Program-made: the position numbers and the translations under genes
NCBI RefSeq assembly: GCF_020400585.1
Contig: NZ_JAINVF010000029.1
Location: 1-64,000 of the forward strand
Direction of reading: 5' to 3'
DNA from: Streptomyces sp. NK08204
Lineage (GTDB): Bacteria > Actinomycetota > Actinomycetes > Streptomycetales > Streptomycetaceae
DNA length: 64,000 nucleotides
Notes under the pieces: model-generated
What the model was told of the DNA's origin: nothing
Databases searched by the model: none
Seen by the model: the letters and a program-made list of their open reading frames with translations, nothing else
Shown here: positions 1 to 7,979 of the stretch, in pieces
How the letters are laid out: each line of letters opens with the position of its first letter
Position numbering within the stretch: position 1 is the stretch's first letter

Positions 1-119
1 GCGTACGCGGCTGGCTCCCACCTCCCCCGGAGCCTGGGGTACGGAAAGGTCGTTCACTGTGGTCACGGCGTGTCCCTCCCTCGTGGTCGGCCCGGAGAAT
101 CGATACGCCACGCACGAGA

Positions 120-135
120 AACCGCCTGGGCGGTT
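120..135 (-). terminator. small hairpin downstream of the acyl-CoA carboxylase epsilon-like gene
   Basis: AACCGC and GCGGTT arms surround a four-base loop, about 55 bases past the stop of the leftward gene. There is no T-tract, which is usual for Streptomyces. The first 119 bases show nothing else I can assign. Confidence 0.3.
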
Positions 136-190
136 CGCGCACGCGGGAGTACGGGCCGTACACAAATCAGTGCCATGGACGCTGGCGGCT

Positions 191-433
191 CTACCGCCAG
201 TTGTACGGGGAGCGGTAGGCGGCACGCGCCCGCTCAGGGCGCCACTGCGGGACGGCGGGGGTCGGCCCCGCGCCCGCGGCTTCGCCCTGGGCGGCCAGCA
301 ACGAGAGCAGCACAAGGGTGACAGCGGCCAGTTCCTCGTTCGTGGCCCGGCCCCGGTCGACCCGGATCACAGCGTGCGCACTGCTCGTCGGGCCGGCTCC
401 CCCGCCGTCGAACCTTCGGTCCGTATCCCCCAT
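191..433 (-). CDS. acyl-CoA carboxylase epsilon subunit-like protein
   Basis: An 80-residue protein of the small AccE/PccE type. In actinomycete acyl-CoA carboxylases the epsilon subunit binds the carboxyltransferase beta subunit and stimulates malonyl- or methylmalonyl-CoA formation in the cytoplasm. The signature is visible: a short strand IRVDRGRATNEELAAVT followed by a helix, then a variable linker and a W...YRSPYNWR tail. The start was chosen because GGAGGAGG lies seven bases upstream of this ATG; a longer reading would bury that ribosome site. No alpha or beta subunit gene lies in the window, so it would have to act with a chromosomal partner. It follows the TetR gene in the same direction with a 75-base gap and may be co-transcribed. 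The family call rests on a short, poorly conserved protein. Confidence 0.6.
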   Translation of the reverse strand: MGDTDRRFDGGGAGPTSSAHAVIRVDRGRATNEELAAVTLVLLSLLAAQGEAAGAGPTPAVPQWRPERARAAYRSPYNWR

Positions 434-508
434 GCCGCCTCCTCCATTCGGCAACCGTCCGGCATGGCGCTCAAGAGGAGCTTTCGGCCCGCTGGAAGAG
501 CGCTGGGT

Positions 509-1144
509 TCAGTGCACGCCCTCATGCTGCCGGGCCCCGTGCGTCACCGCCGCCAGGACACGGTCGGGGTACGCCGCCAGCCAGGGCAGGACGAGGGACC
601 AGAACCGCGCCACGCGGTCCACCGAGGGCCACTCCGCGTCCACCATGGAGATCACCTCGAACCCGACCGTGGCCGCGACGATCGCCGTGGTCGCGTCGTC
701 GGCCGAGACGTCCTGCGCCAACTCCCCCGCTTCCTGGGCCTGCAGGACCAGTTCGTGCACGAAGGCGCGCCACCAGCGCAGCATCTCCGCGTCGCTCTTA
801 CGGGACGGGTCGCCGCTCAGCTTGAACCCGGCCCGGACCACCGGGTCTTCGGCAGCGGCGACCAGCAGGCCGAACACCGTACGGACCAGCGACTGCAGGG
901 GTGATCCAGCGGTCCTGCGGTTTCCCTCGGCCATCTGCTGCACGGAGTCCGCCGCCGCGGACTCCACCTCCCTGGCCAGGTCGTCCTTGCCTGCGAAGTG
1001 GAAGTGCAGGGCACCGGCACTCACCCCGGCCCGTTGGCTGATCACGGAGAGCGAGGCCAGGGCATACCCATCGGCGGCGAACACCTCGGCGGCAGCGCGG
1101 ATCAGAGTCTGACGCGTCCGCACCGCCCGCTCTTGCTTGGCCAT
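509..1144 (-). CDS. TetR-family autoregulator-receptor homologue (AvaR2/pseudo-receptor position)
   Basis: A 211-residue TetR regulator of the gamma-butyrolactone/butenolide receptor group. Residues 1-65 carry the helix-turn-helix, with the AGVSAGALHFHFAGKDDLA segment typical of ArpA/ScbR/AvaR receptors; the rest is the ligand-binding and dimer domain. The ATG is used because GGAGG lies four bases upstream; an in-frame GTG one codon earlier is too close to it. It is one of two receptor homologues flanking the P450 gene. As I recall it, the order receptor-P450-receptor-acyl-CoA oxidase matches avaR2-cyp17-avaR1-aco of Streptomyces avermitilis. It could be a true receptor or a pseudo-receptor that binds antibiotics rather than the hormone; sequence alone does not decide. 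An ARE-like site lies about 30 bases upstream, suggesting autoregulation or cross-regulation. Confidence 0.82.
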   Translation of the reverse strand: MAKQERAVRTRQTLIRAAAEVFAADGYALASLSVISQRAGVSAGALHFHFAGKDDLAREVESAAADSVQQMAEGNRRTAGSPLQSLVRTVFGLLVAAAEDPVVRAGFKLSGDPSRKSDAEMLRWWRAFVHELVLQAQEAGELAQDVSADDATTAIVAATVGFEVISMVDAEWPSVDRVARFWSLVLPWLAAYPDRVLAAVTHGARQHEGVH

Positions 1145-1172
1145 CACGCCTCCTTTACGTGGCCCCGGATCT

Positions 1173-1199
1173 TAGCAAACCGCACGCTTGGTATGTTTA
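1173..1199 (-). promoter_or_regulatory. ARE-like operator upstream of the first receptor gene
   Basis: An imperfect dyad has half-sites GCAAACC and GGTATGTTT spaced like autoregulatory elements bound by butyrolactone receptors. About seven of ten arm positions pair. It lies just upstream of the receptor start, where a repressor would block transcription. It is weaker than the site at 3571-3592. Confidence 0.45.
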
Positions 1200-1381
1200 T
1201 CAGATCAGAGGCGCCCTTCGGCATGCGTCGCGCGCTCCTCCACCAGACCTCCGCACACACCGGACAACGCCTCAACCTGCCGGAACACGAAAGGACTCCG
1301 CCGCCCGGGCCAGGACGGCGGAGTCACGTCGGTCGGTTTGGCCCAGGTGCAACCGGCACGACGGTCTGACTCCGCGGAGGA

Positions 1382-1397
1382 GCCGCCGGACGGCGGC
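1382..1397 (-). terminator. hairpin downstream of the P450 gene
   Basis: GCCGCC-GGAC-GGCGGC is a perfect six-base stem with a four-base loop, placed 24 bases past the P450 stop. The remaining space to 1172 shows no gene. Confidence 0.45.
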
Positions 1398-1420
1398 CTG
1401 CACGAGCCGGTCCGGCGGCG

Positions 1421-2659
1421 TCAGTCCGCCGGGGTCAGGATCACCGGCAGCTCGCGGTGGCTGTTCATCAGGAAGGTCGGCATGGGCTGCAGTTCCTCCG
1501 GGGAGCAGGCCAGCCGCATCCGCGGGAAGCGCGCGAACAGCGCGTCGAGGGCCTCGGTCGCCTCCACCTCGGCGAGCGGGGCGCCCATGCAGCGGTGCGT
1601 GCCGTACCCGAAGCCGATGCTGCTCTTCTCACGGTCCGTGCGCAGCAGGTCGAAGCGGTCGGCGTGCTCGCCGTAGCGTTCGGGGTCCAGGCCGCTGGCG
1701 GAGAAGTTGACGATGATCGGGTCGCCCTTGCGGATCGCCACGCCGTCCAGGTCGATGTCCTCCACGGCGAACCGCATCGGCGCGTAGGCGACGGGGGTGT
1801 GCGCCCGCATGGTCTCGGCGCACACGTCCAGCCAGGTCGCCCGGCCCGCTCGGACGTGCTCCAGCTGGTCGGGATGGCGCAGCAGTTCCGCGAGGGCGTT
1901 GGTGATCAGGGCCGCGGTGGTGTCCTGCCCACCGGCGACCATGAGGAAGAGGGTGCCGAACAGCTCCTCCTCGCTCAGCCGGTCTCCCTGGTCGCGTGCC
2001 TCGATCAGCGAGGAGGTCAGGTCGTCACCGGGCTCGGCCCGTCGCAACGCCACGTGCTCGGCCAGCAGCATGAACGCCTGCATCCGCGCGGCCTCCACCT
2101 CCTGGGCGGGGATGCTGGTACTGAAGACCTTGCTCAGCGCCTCGCACAGGGCTTTCGTCTTCTCCCCCTGCGGGATGCCGAACAGTTCGCAGATGACCCG
2201 CATGGGCAGCAGCTCGGCGAACAAGGACCGCAGATCGACCGGCGTGCCGGCCGGGGTGGCGGCGAGCTTGCCCACGAGCTCGGCCGTGATCTCGGCGACC
2301 CGGGGACGCATTTCCGCGGCCCGGCGCGCGGTGAACGCCCCGTTGACCAGCCGGCGCAGCCGGGCGTGGCTGTCGCCGTAGGCGAACAGCATGTTCTCGT
2401 TGGCCACCCACGGATACAGCGGCCAGTCCTCGGTGATCTTCCCCTCGATGAAGGCGGGCCAGTGCCGGCGAGCGTCTCTGGAGACCCTCGGATCGGTCAG
2501 CAGCTGCTCGATGTGGCCCTGCTTGAGAACAGCCCAGGCGATGACGCCTCCCGGCAACTCGACCTGCACGGCAGGGCCCCGGGCCCGCAGCATCGCCGAT
2601 TCGCCCGGCAGGTCGCGCCCCATCGCGTCCAGGGCGTAAGGGCATGAAGTCGTATCCAT
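1421..2659 (-). CDS. cytochrome P450, likely autoregulator biosynthesis (Cyp17-like role)
   Basis: A 412-residue soluble bacterial P450 of normal length. Visible motifs are the I-helix AGGQDTTAALI oxygen-binding segment, ETMR as the ExxR pair, and the haem loop FGYGTHRCMGAPLAEVE with the cysteine ligand. The start at MDTTSCPY is chosen because AGGAG lies seven bases upstream; the frame is open 35 codons further but without a ribosome site. It sits between two receptor homologues and near an acyl-CoA oxidase. In avenolide biosynthesis and in the tylosin cluster, a P450 and an acyl-CoA oxidase act together in making the signalling butenolide, so a hydroxylase or ketone-forming step on a branched acyl chain is the likely role (inference from context). 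It could otherwise be a generic tailoring P450. Confidence 0.85.
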   Translation of the reverse strand: MDTTSCPYALDAMGRDLPGESAMLRARGPAVQVELPGGVIAWAVLKQGHIEQLLTDPRVSRDARRHWPAFIEGKITEDWPLYPWVANENMLFAYGDSHARLRRLVNGAFTARRAAEMRPRVAEITAELVGKLAATPAGTPVDLRSLFAELLPMRVICELFGIPQGEKTKALCEALSKVFSTSIPAQEVEAARMQAFMLLAEHVALRRAEPGDDLTSSLIEARDQGDRLSEEELFGTLFLMVAGGQDTTAALITNALAELLRHPDQLEHVRAGRATWLDVCAETMRAHTPVAYAPMRFAVEDIDLDGVAIRKGDPIIVNFSASGLDPERYGEHADRFDLLRTDREKSSIGFGYGTHRCMGAPLAEVEATEALDALFARFPRMRLACSPEELQPMPTFLMNSHRELPVILTPAD

Positions 2660-2821
2660 TGTCGTTCTCCTGGGTCTTGGTCCTGCACACATTGCGTTGC
2701 ACTGCGCCCAGGGGAGGGGTCCCCCGCCCTCCCCTCCTGGGGCGTGCGGAACACACGCCCCCAACGACTGTTCACTTGTCGTGCTGTGCCATCGTCCCTA
2801 CGGCCCGGTGCGGCCAGGACG

Positions 2822-3532
2822 TCAGCCGGTGGTGCCGGCCGCTTCGACAGCCTCGCCGCTCTCGTCGGACTCACTGTCCGCGCGCAGCTTCAGCGCGGCC
2901 TCGTACACCCGAGCCCCCCGGTCGGCGGCCGTGTCGAGCTGCATGAGCACCCCCGGGACCGCGACGCTGGCCATCAGGTGCCGGTAGAGGTCCGACACAC
3001 GCTGCGGCAGGTCGGCATGATTCGTCATGATCTTCGACAGCATTTGTACGCCGGTGAACGCCCCGACGAACATCCGGGCCGCGGCCGTCACATCGACATG
3101 GGGCAGCAGCTCCCCGTTCTCCTTGGCCATGCTGAGGAGGTCGATGTCGCGCTGGATCCAGCCGCTCATCGGCACCTGCCGGTCCAGGCCGTCGTTCGGC
3201 GCCCCCTGATCCACCGTCAGGCGGATACTGCCCTGCACCACCGGGTCACCCATGGCCAGCATATGGGCGAGCATGAACGCCTCGTCCATGCCGTACTGGA
3301 GTATCAGCTCCTGCTCGGGCACGGCGGGAATCGCGGCGAGCTGACCGGACAGGACTGCCTGGGCCAGCTCCTCCTTCGAGGCGAAATGGAAGTACAGGGC
3401 ACCTTTGGTGACATCGGCGCGGTGGAGGATCTCAGAGATCGTCGCCGCCTCGTATCCCACCTCGGCAAAGACCGCGGCGGCTGCGACAAGGATGGCCCGC
3501 CTCGTCCTGATGGCCCGTTCTTGCAACGCCAC
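2822..3532 (-). CDS. TetR-family autoregulator receptor (AvaR1 position)
   Basis: A 236-residue protein with the N-terminal TetR helix-turn-helix (residues 8-60, ADVTKGALYFHFASKEELAQAV). Its ligand domain is typical of gamma-butyrolactone/butenolide receptors, including the central Trp-rich segment GWIQRDIDLL. The start is assigned to GTG because GGAGG lies about ten bases upstream; the reading frame continues a further 127 codons upstream, but that part is low-complexity intergenic DNA. It is read away from the acyl-CoA oxidase gene. A strong palindromic ARE lies 39 bases upstream of the start, so autorepression released by the ligand is expected. Expected role: repress itself and the divergent oxidase until the hormone accumulates. 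Confidence 0.85.
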   Translation of the reverse strand: MALQERAIRTRRAILVAAAAVFAEVGYEAATISEILHRADVTKGALYFHFASKEELAQAVLSGQLAAIPAVPEQELILQYGMDEAFMLAHMLAMGDPVVQGSIRLTVDQGAPNDGLDRQVPMSGWIQRDIDLLSMAKENGELLPHVDVTAAARMFVGAFTGVQMLSKIMTNHADLPQRVSDLYRHLMASVAVPGVLMQLDTAADRGARVYEAALKLRADSESDESGEAVEAAGTTG

Positions 3533-3928
3533 GGCCCACACACCTCCGCGCCTATCTCCTGTAGAAAAAAAATAAACCGTCAGGTTTGTATTCTGCCACC
3601 CCTCCGTCACGCCCTCAACCATCGCCGTGACATTTGTCCCTATATGTCTCCTTTGGTGGTTATAGGCGAGCAATGAAGAGTTGAATTCTGCTTGAAGAAA
3701 ACCACATGCTCGGTATTTTTTCGCTAGAGCGGCAATATATCCTTCGGGAAGGCCTGGAGCGGCGGGGGACGGAATTGGATATTCCGCTCGTGACCCGCTC
3801 GGAACTACTTCGAGAATGAATCGTTTGAGGCTTGCGCTTTGCCCTCTTTTTACTTGATAAGAAAACCGGTAGGTCCGTATCTTTTGGGCTGCACATCTTC
3901 GGATCTGCGACAACGGGGAGAGAGGGTC
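3533..3928. other. divergent regulatory region, lower GC than surroundings
   Basis: About 400 bases lie between the receptor gene and the divergent acyl-CoA oxidase. Beyond the ARE at 3571-3592 the stretch 3600-3900 is clearly AT-richer than its neighbours. It includes GATAAGAAAACCGGTAGGTC at 3856-3875, which may hold a second, degenerate receptor half-site close to the oxidase promoter. Small open frames here lack ribosome sites and codon bias and are not genes. Confidence 0.6.
3571..3592 (-). promoter_or_regulatory. palindromic autoregulatory element (ARE)
   Basis: AATAAACCG-TC-AGGTTTGTATT is a near-perfect dyad: the right arm reads AATACAAACC in reverse against AATAAACC on the left. It matches the AAACC/GGTTT core of operators bound by ScbR, TylP and AvaR1. 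It lies just upstream of the receptor start. Confidence 0.75.
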
Positions 3929-5881
3929 ATGGCCCTTCTGACAGTCCGGCCCGGCACGCGTACCGCCGCGCCTGACGACGCGGACGACGGGCCGGGCCCC
4001 CGGTCACAGACTTCGCACACGACAGCGCGAGGGATACCGGGGGGAGTGGAAGCGGAAGACGCAGCACCCGCCGGGGAACTGGCACGGCTCCTCTTCGGTC
4101 AGGGCGTCGAACGCGAGGAGATCCACGGCAGATGGCGCCGGCTGATCGCCCATGAGACCTTCCGGCACACCCCGGACCGCTCCCCCGCCCAGCAGGCGGC
4201 CCAGGCCTACGACTGGCTGCGGCTGCTGAACGACAACCTCGCGGACCCCCTGAGCCTCGCCGGGGACCCTGAGTTGCTGGCGAGCCTGCACGAGTGGGCA
4301 GCCATCGTGGACGGCGGCGGGAGCCTGTGCACGGTGGCGAGCATCCACTACAACCTGTTCCTCGGCAGCCTGCTCGACCATGAGGCCGATGCCCGCCGGG
4401 ACCTGTCCGAGTTCACCTCACTGCGCCGCATCGGCACGTTCCTGTGCACCGAGGTGGACCACGGCAACGACAGTTCGACGCTGGAGACCACCGCCGAGCT
4501 GGACCGGGAGACCGGGGAGTTCATCCTCCACACGCCGCATCCGGGCGCGCAGAAGTTCATGCCCAACACCAGCACCACCGGCGGCCCCAAGACCGCCGTG
4601 GTCGCCGCCCGGCTCGTCGTGGACGGCCAGGACCAGGGCGTGTTCCTGTTCCTGACCCCGCTGAGCGATGAACGGGGGCTGTTGCCCGGCGTCAAGGTGC
4701 GCAGGCTGCCCCTGCGGCAGGGCGCGCCCGTCGACCACTGCGTCACCGCTTTCGACCGGGTACGGCTGCCCCGCGAGGCCCTGCTGGAGGCGGAACACGG
4801 CCGGCTCGGCCGCGATGGCACCCTCGCCAGCAACGTGGGCAATCGCCGCAAGCGGTTCCTGCAGTCCATCGGCCGGGTCACCATGGGCAAGCTGTGCATG
4901 AGCGGCGCGGCCGTCGGCGCCTCCCGGGCCGCGCTGGCCATCGCCGTCCGCTACGGCCAGCACCGCGAGGTGGGCGGGCCGAAGGCGGGCGAGCGCATCC
5001 CGGTCAACAGCCACCGGACCCACCACAGCCGACTGCTCAAGTCCCTGGCCATGGCGTACGCCACGACGTTCCTGCACCGCTCGGCCGTCACCGCCTGGGC
5101 CCAGCACACCGAGGAGAACCGCTCGGACGTGGAGCGCCTGGTGGCCGTCACCAAGGGGTGGATCACCTGGCAGGCCCGCTCCATCACCGCCGAGGCCCGC
5201 GAACGCTGCGGCGCCCAGGGCCTGTTCGCGGTCAACGCGCTGATCGGGTTCCCCGAGTACGTCGAGGGGACCATCACCGCCGAGGGTGACAACCTGCTGA
5301 TCTGGTCCAAGGCGGCAGCGGAGCTGCTGTTCGGCCACGAGGCCGCTTCCGGTACGGCCGAGCCGGCCGGGCCGGAAGCGCTGGCCGACCCCAGGTATCT
5401 ACGCGGGTTGCTCTCCAGGGTCGAGGCCGTCTGGCAGGCACGGGCCCGGGTCGCCCTGCGCCGCGGCCCCTCCAAGGACCCGGTGGCCCGCTGGAACAAG
5501 TCGTCCACGGCGGCCATGGAGATGGTCGCCGTGCACGCCCCGCTGCGGGCGGCGGAGGTCTTCATCGAGGCGGCCGAGCGGGCGACGCACCCGGAGGCCC
5601 GGAGTCTGCTGGAGAAGCTGTGCGCGCTCTTCCTTCTGGACCAGCTGGCCGGGCGCACCGGTGACCTGCTGGCCGAGGGGCACATGAGCGCCGAGCAGGT
5701 CCGCGAGCTGCCGTTCGTCCTGGACGACCTCATGGACGATCTGGCCCCGCACATGACGACCCTGGTCGCCGCCTTCGACCTGCCCGACGAGTACCTGTCG
5801 GCCATACCGATCGCCAACAGCGGCAGCGTCAGCCTGGCCGACTACGCGGGCGCCACCGAGTACACGGGCTTCGCGTACTGA
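3929..5881 (+). CDS. acyl-CoA oxidase, likely avenolide-type autoregulator biosynthesis
   Basis: A 650-residue FAD enzyme of the acyl-CoA oxidase family. It would dehydrogenate an acyl-CoA at C2-C3 using oxygen. Visible are the long N-terminal helical part, the central flavin-binding region (TEVDHGNDSS...LETTA, then PKTAVVAARLVVDG and the FDRVRLPREALL loop), and EGDN near residue 455, the place of the catalytic glutamate in the family's YEGDN motif. Length fits the peroxisomal-type family. The start is set at ATG with GGGGAGAG upstream; the 30 codons before it belong to the regulatory region. Homologues include Aco for avenolide and the tylosin-cluster oxidase, both in signalling-molecule pathways. 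The gene order around it supports that role; a catabolic oxidase is the alternative. Confidence 0.85.
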   Translation: MALLTVRPGTRTAAPDDADDGPGPRSQTSHTTARGIPGGVEAEDAAPAGELARLLFGQGVEREEIHGRWRRLIAHETFRHTPDRSPAQQAAQAYDWLRLLNDNLADPLSLAGDPELLASLHEWAAIVDGGGSLCTVASIHYNLFLGSLLDHEADARRDLSEFTSLRRIGTFLCTEVDHGNDSSTLETTAELDRETGEFILHTPHPGAQKFMPNTSTTGGPKTAVVAARLVVDGQDQGVFLFLTPLSDERGLLPGVKVRRLPLRQGAPVDHCVTAFDRVRLPREALLEAEHGRLGRDGTLASNVGNRRKRFLQSIGRVTMGKLCMSGAAVGASRAALAIAVRYGQHREVGGPKAGERIPVNSHRTHHSRLLKSLAMAYATTFLHRSAVTAWAQHTEENRSDVERLVAVTKGWITWQARSITAEARERCGAQGLFAVNALIGFPEYVEGTITAEGDNLLIWSKAAAELLFGHEAASGTAEPAGPEALADPRYLRGLLSRVEAVWQARARVALRRGPSKDPVARWNKSSTAAMEMVAVHAPLRAAEVFIEAAERATHPEARSLLEKLCALFLLDQLAGRTGDLLAEGHMSAEQVRELPFVLDDLMDDLAPHMTTLVAAFDLPDEYLSAIPIANSGSVSLADYAGATEYTGFAY

Positions 5882-5907
5882 GCGCCCTTCCCTCACGGGG
5901 CCTCTCC

Positions 5908-5920
5908 ATTACGGCGTAAT
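5908..5920. promoter_or_regulatory. candidate parS copy 1 (ATTACGGCGTAAT)
   Basis: First of eight copies of the palindrome ATTACGNCGTAAT between 5.9 and 14.2 kb. It is intergenic, between the acyl-CoA oxidase stop and the DUF6009-like gene. Confidence 0.65.
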
Positions 5921-5961
5921 AGCTCGGACAGCTCGCGGCCCGTCGGCCGCTCCCGGGGGCT

Positions 5962-5974
5962 ATTACGCCGTAAT
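5962..5974. promoter_or_regulatory. candidate parS copy 2 (ATTACGCCGTAAT)
   Basis: Second copy, 54 bases from copy 1. The pair marks the left edge of the replication/partition module. Confidence 0.65.
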
Positions 5975-6021
5975 GGCCCCCGCCGGCGCCGGCCGCGTCC
6001 TGCGCACGGGGACCGCTTCGC

Positions 6022-6417
6022 CTACAGCCGCAGGGGCAGTTCCTGCGCCGACGAGGAGCACGTCCCGCCCTCGGAACGTTCCGTCTTGCGTCCTTTGCTG
6101 CCCGGGGCGAGCGTCCGCGGGTCGACTGCCTCGGCCGGCGCGCCGGTCGCGTACAGCCCGCCGGGCGCGGTGTCGCGGTCGTGCGGCAGCAGCCAGAACA
6201 CGCGGCGGCGGAACGTACCGGAGGACCGGGACGGCTTGGCGTGCGGTCCGAGCTGGGCGTAGCCGACCATCCGGCCGTCGCGGTGATAGGCGGGCTTGCC
6301 CCGGCGCGTGGGCAGCCGGTCCAGGCTCTGCCGTACGTAGTCCAGCCGGCCGACGTCCTCGAGCCAGACGATCTCGGCCTCGTGGGCGATCTCGGCCTCT
6401 TCTATGAGGGCGCTCAT
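6022..6417 (-). CDS. small plasmid-type protein, DUF6009-like (copy 1)
   Basis: A 131-residue cytoplasmic protein of unknown function. It is paralogous to the gene at 13763-14146. Both share VWLEDV, DYVRQ.LDRLPTRRGKP.YH, AKPSR.SGTFRRRVFW, PHDR and YATGAPAEAVDP.TLAPGS.GRKTERSEGG. I believe this is the family labelled DUF6009 on Streptomyces plasmids, but could not check. The start ATG overlaps the helicase stop (ATGA), so it is translationally coupled as the last gene of the prim-pol/helicase operon. The repeated basic and aromatic motifs suggest nucleic-acid or protein binding, which is speculation. The position next to replication genes and candidate centromere sites suggests a role in plasmid maintenance. 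Confidence 0.75.
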   Translation of the reverse strand: MSALIEEAEIAHEAEIVWLEDVGRLDYVRQSLDRLPTRRGKPAYHRDGRMVGYAQLGPHAKPSRSSGTFRRRVFWLLPHDRDTAPGGLYATGAPAEAVDPRTLAPGSKGRKTERSEGGTCSSSAQELPLRL

Positions 6418-7979
6418 GATGTCTCCTCGTCGGCAACCAGTCCGATGCCCGGGTAGTACTTACGCTGGTTGGACAGGATCATGTCCTTCGGAGACGCCAG
6501 CCCCACCACTTCACGCACCCGCGCCGCGAAGGCCCGGGACGAGACCGCCGGAGCCCCTTCCTCATTCTGACACCACGTCTTGTAGGCCGCGTAGAGCTGT
6601 GTCTGCTCCGCGCGGAAGTCGGGCCCGATCTGGCATGACTCGGAGAGGAATCTGCCGGTGTGGTCCTCGGTCTCCGCGTATGCCGTGGTGGCGATCCGTA
6701 CCCGCTCCGGTCCGGTGAGGTCCTTGTCCCCTCTCAGGTAGCGGCGGGCGCCCTGGATCAGCCAGTTGAGGATGCCGGGGCCCTCCTCGGTGACGAGGAT
6801 GTCCGCCAGGTTGTCGATCTTGCGGTCGTCGGAGACCACCCGCTCGAACGGGATGAGCCGCATCCGGCGCCAGAACGCGAAGCCTCCGGTGCCCACTTCG
6901 GGCCGGTGGTTGCCCAGCAGCCACAGTTTGTGCGTGGGCTGGAAGCTGAAGAAGTCCTGCCGCATCCGGCGCGCCTTGATACGGTCGCCGCCGGTCAGCA
7001 GCTTCACCCTGGCCTCGTCGAACCGGTCCCCCGGCTTGACCTCACTGCACACGATGACCCGCCGCCCGTGCAGCTCGGCCAGGTCGGTGGGGTGGCCTTC
7101 GTACGAGCGCGCCATCAGGAAGCCGGGCGGGGCCGCGTCGGCGTAGTCGCCGACGAGCTTCATCAACACGTCCAGCAGCACCGACTTGCCGTTCTTGCCG
7201 GATCCGAACAGGAACGGCATCACCTGTCCGCCGACGTCGCCGGTGATGGAGTAGCCCAGCAGCAGCTGCAGAAAGCCGATCATCTCGGCGCCCTCGGGCC
7301 CCTCGCCGAAGGTGTCCGTCAAGAACCGGTCCCACAGCGGTGTGGGCACCGGCTCGGGGGCGGCGGTGGTGGAACGCGAATGGAAGTCCTTGTCCGGGTC
7401 GGGGCTGCGCACCAGCCCGGTCCGCAGGTCCACGATGCCCGCCGGCGTGCACAGCGCGTACGGGTCGGCGTCCAGCCGTGCCGCGTTGAGGACCATGCCG
7501 GGGGCCGCTTTGGCCTGCACGAGCAGGGCGTTGAGGCCGCTGGTGCTCAGCGTGCGGCGCCGGTGCTGCTGGAGGGCCACGGAGGTGTGCACGCCGTTCG
7601 GATCCCTGGTGGCGATCGACTCCGCCATGTCGCCCGCGGCCCACAGCACGGTGTCGTCCTCGTCCATCTGCCAGCGGGTGCCGTCCCAGCGGTACCAGCC
7701 GAGCCCCGGCACATGCCGGTAGTCGTTGGCGTACAGCTTCACGAACAGCTTGGCGTTGCCGCGGTCGCTGAGGGTGTCGGGCACCAGCCCGTCGGCGGTG
7801 GCCTGCCCGTCCCCGCCGTTCGGATCCGACGCACGCACGACGTCGTCCGCCCGCGGCCCGCAGGCCTGCTGGGGCAGCTGGGCCTGCTGCTCGGCCAGGA
7901 TCCGGGCGGCGATCGCCCGGGGGTCGAAAAGTGTGTCGCCGTCGGTGACTTCCTCGGGCACCTCGTCGTCGGGCGTCAT
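6414..7979 (-). CDS. P4/D5-type plasmid replicative helicase (SF3)
   Basis: A 521-residue protein of the phage/plasmid primase-associated helicase family. An N-terminal D5-like region (about residues 70-230, VPGLGWYRWDGTRW) precedes a superfamily-3 helicase domain. That domain has Walker A FGSGKNGKS near residue 265, an acidic Walker B (RRVIVCSE) and the sensor LLGNHRP; the C-terminal part contains a winged-helix-like region. It would unwind the origin and drive plasmid replication with the prim-pol encoded immediately upstream. Its start overlaps the prim-pol stop (ATGA) and its stop overlaps the DUF6009-like start, so the three genes form a tightly coupled operon reading away from the iteron region. 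It could be of integrative-element origin, but the adjacent par genes favour a plasmid. Confidence 0.88.
   Translation of the reverse strand: MTPDDEVPEEVTDGDTLFDPRAIAARILAEQQAQLPQQACGPRADDVVRASDPNGGDGQATADGLVPDTLSDRGNAKLFVKLYANDYRHVPGLGWYRWDGTRWQMDEDDTVLWAAGDMAESIATRDPNGVHTSVALQQHRRRTLSTSGLNALLVQAKAAPGMVLNAARLDADPYALCTPAGIVDLRTGLVRSPDPDKDFHSRSTTAAPEPVPTPLWDRFLTDTFGEGPEGAEMIGFLQLLLGYSITGDVGGQVMPFLFGSGKNGKSVLLDVLMKLVGDYADAAPPGFLMARSYEGHPTDLAELHGRRVIVCSEVKPGDRFDEARVKLLTGGDRIKARRMRQDFFSFQPTHKLWLLGNHRPEVGTGGFAFWRRMRLIPFERVVSDDRKIDNLADILVTEEGPGILNWLIQGARRYLRGDKDLTGPERVRIATTAYAETEDHTGRFLSESCQIGPDFRAEQTQLYAAYKTWCQNEEGAPAVSSRAFAARVREVVGLASPKDMILSNQRKYYPGIGLVADEETS

Noticed and set aside
1..190. A partial gene at the left window edge
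   Set aside because: No frame gives a recognisable protein. Open readings lack starts with ribosome sites.
3533..3913. A 127-residue N-terminal extension of the second receptor
   Set aside because: TetR receptors start just before the helix-turn-helix. The extension runs through the ARE and AT-rich promoter DNA and has no homology to the family.
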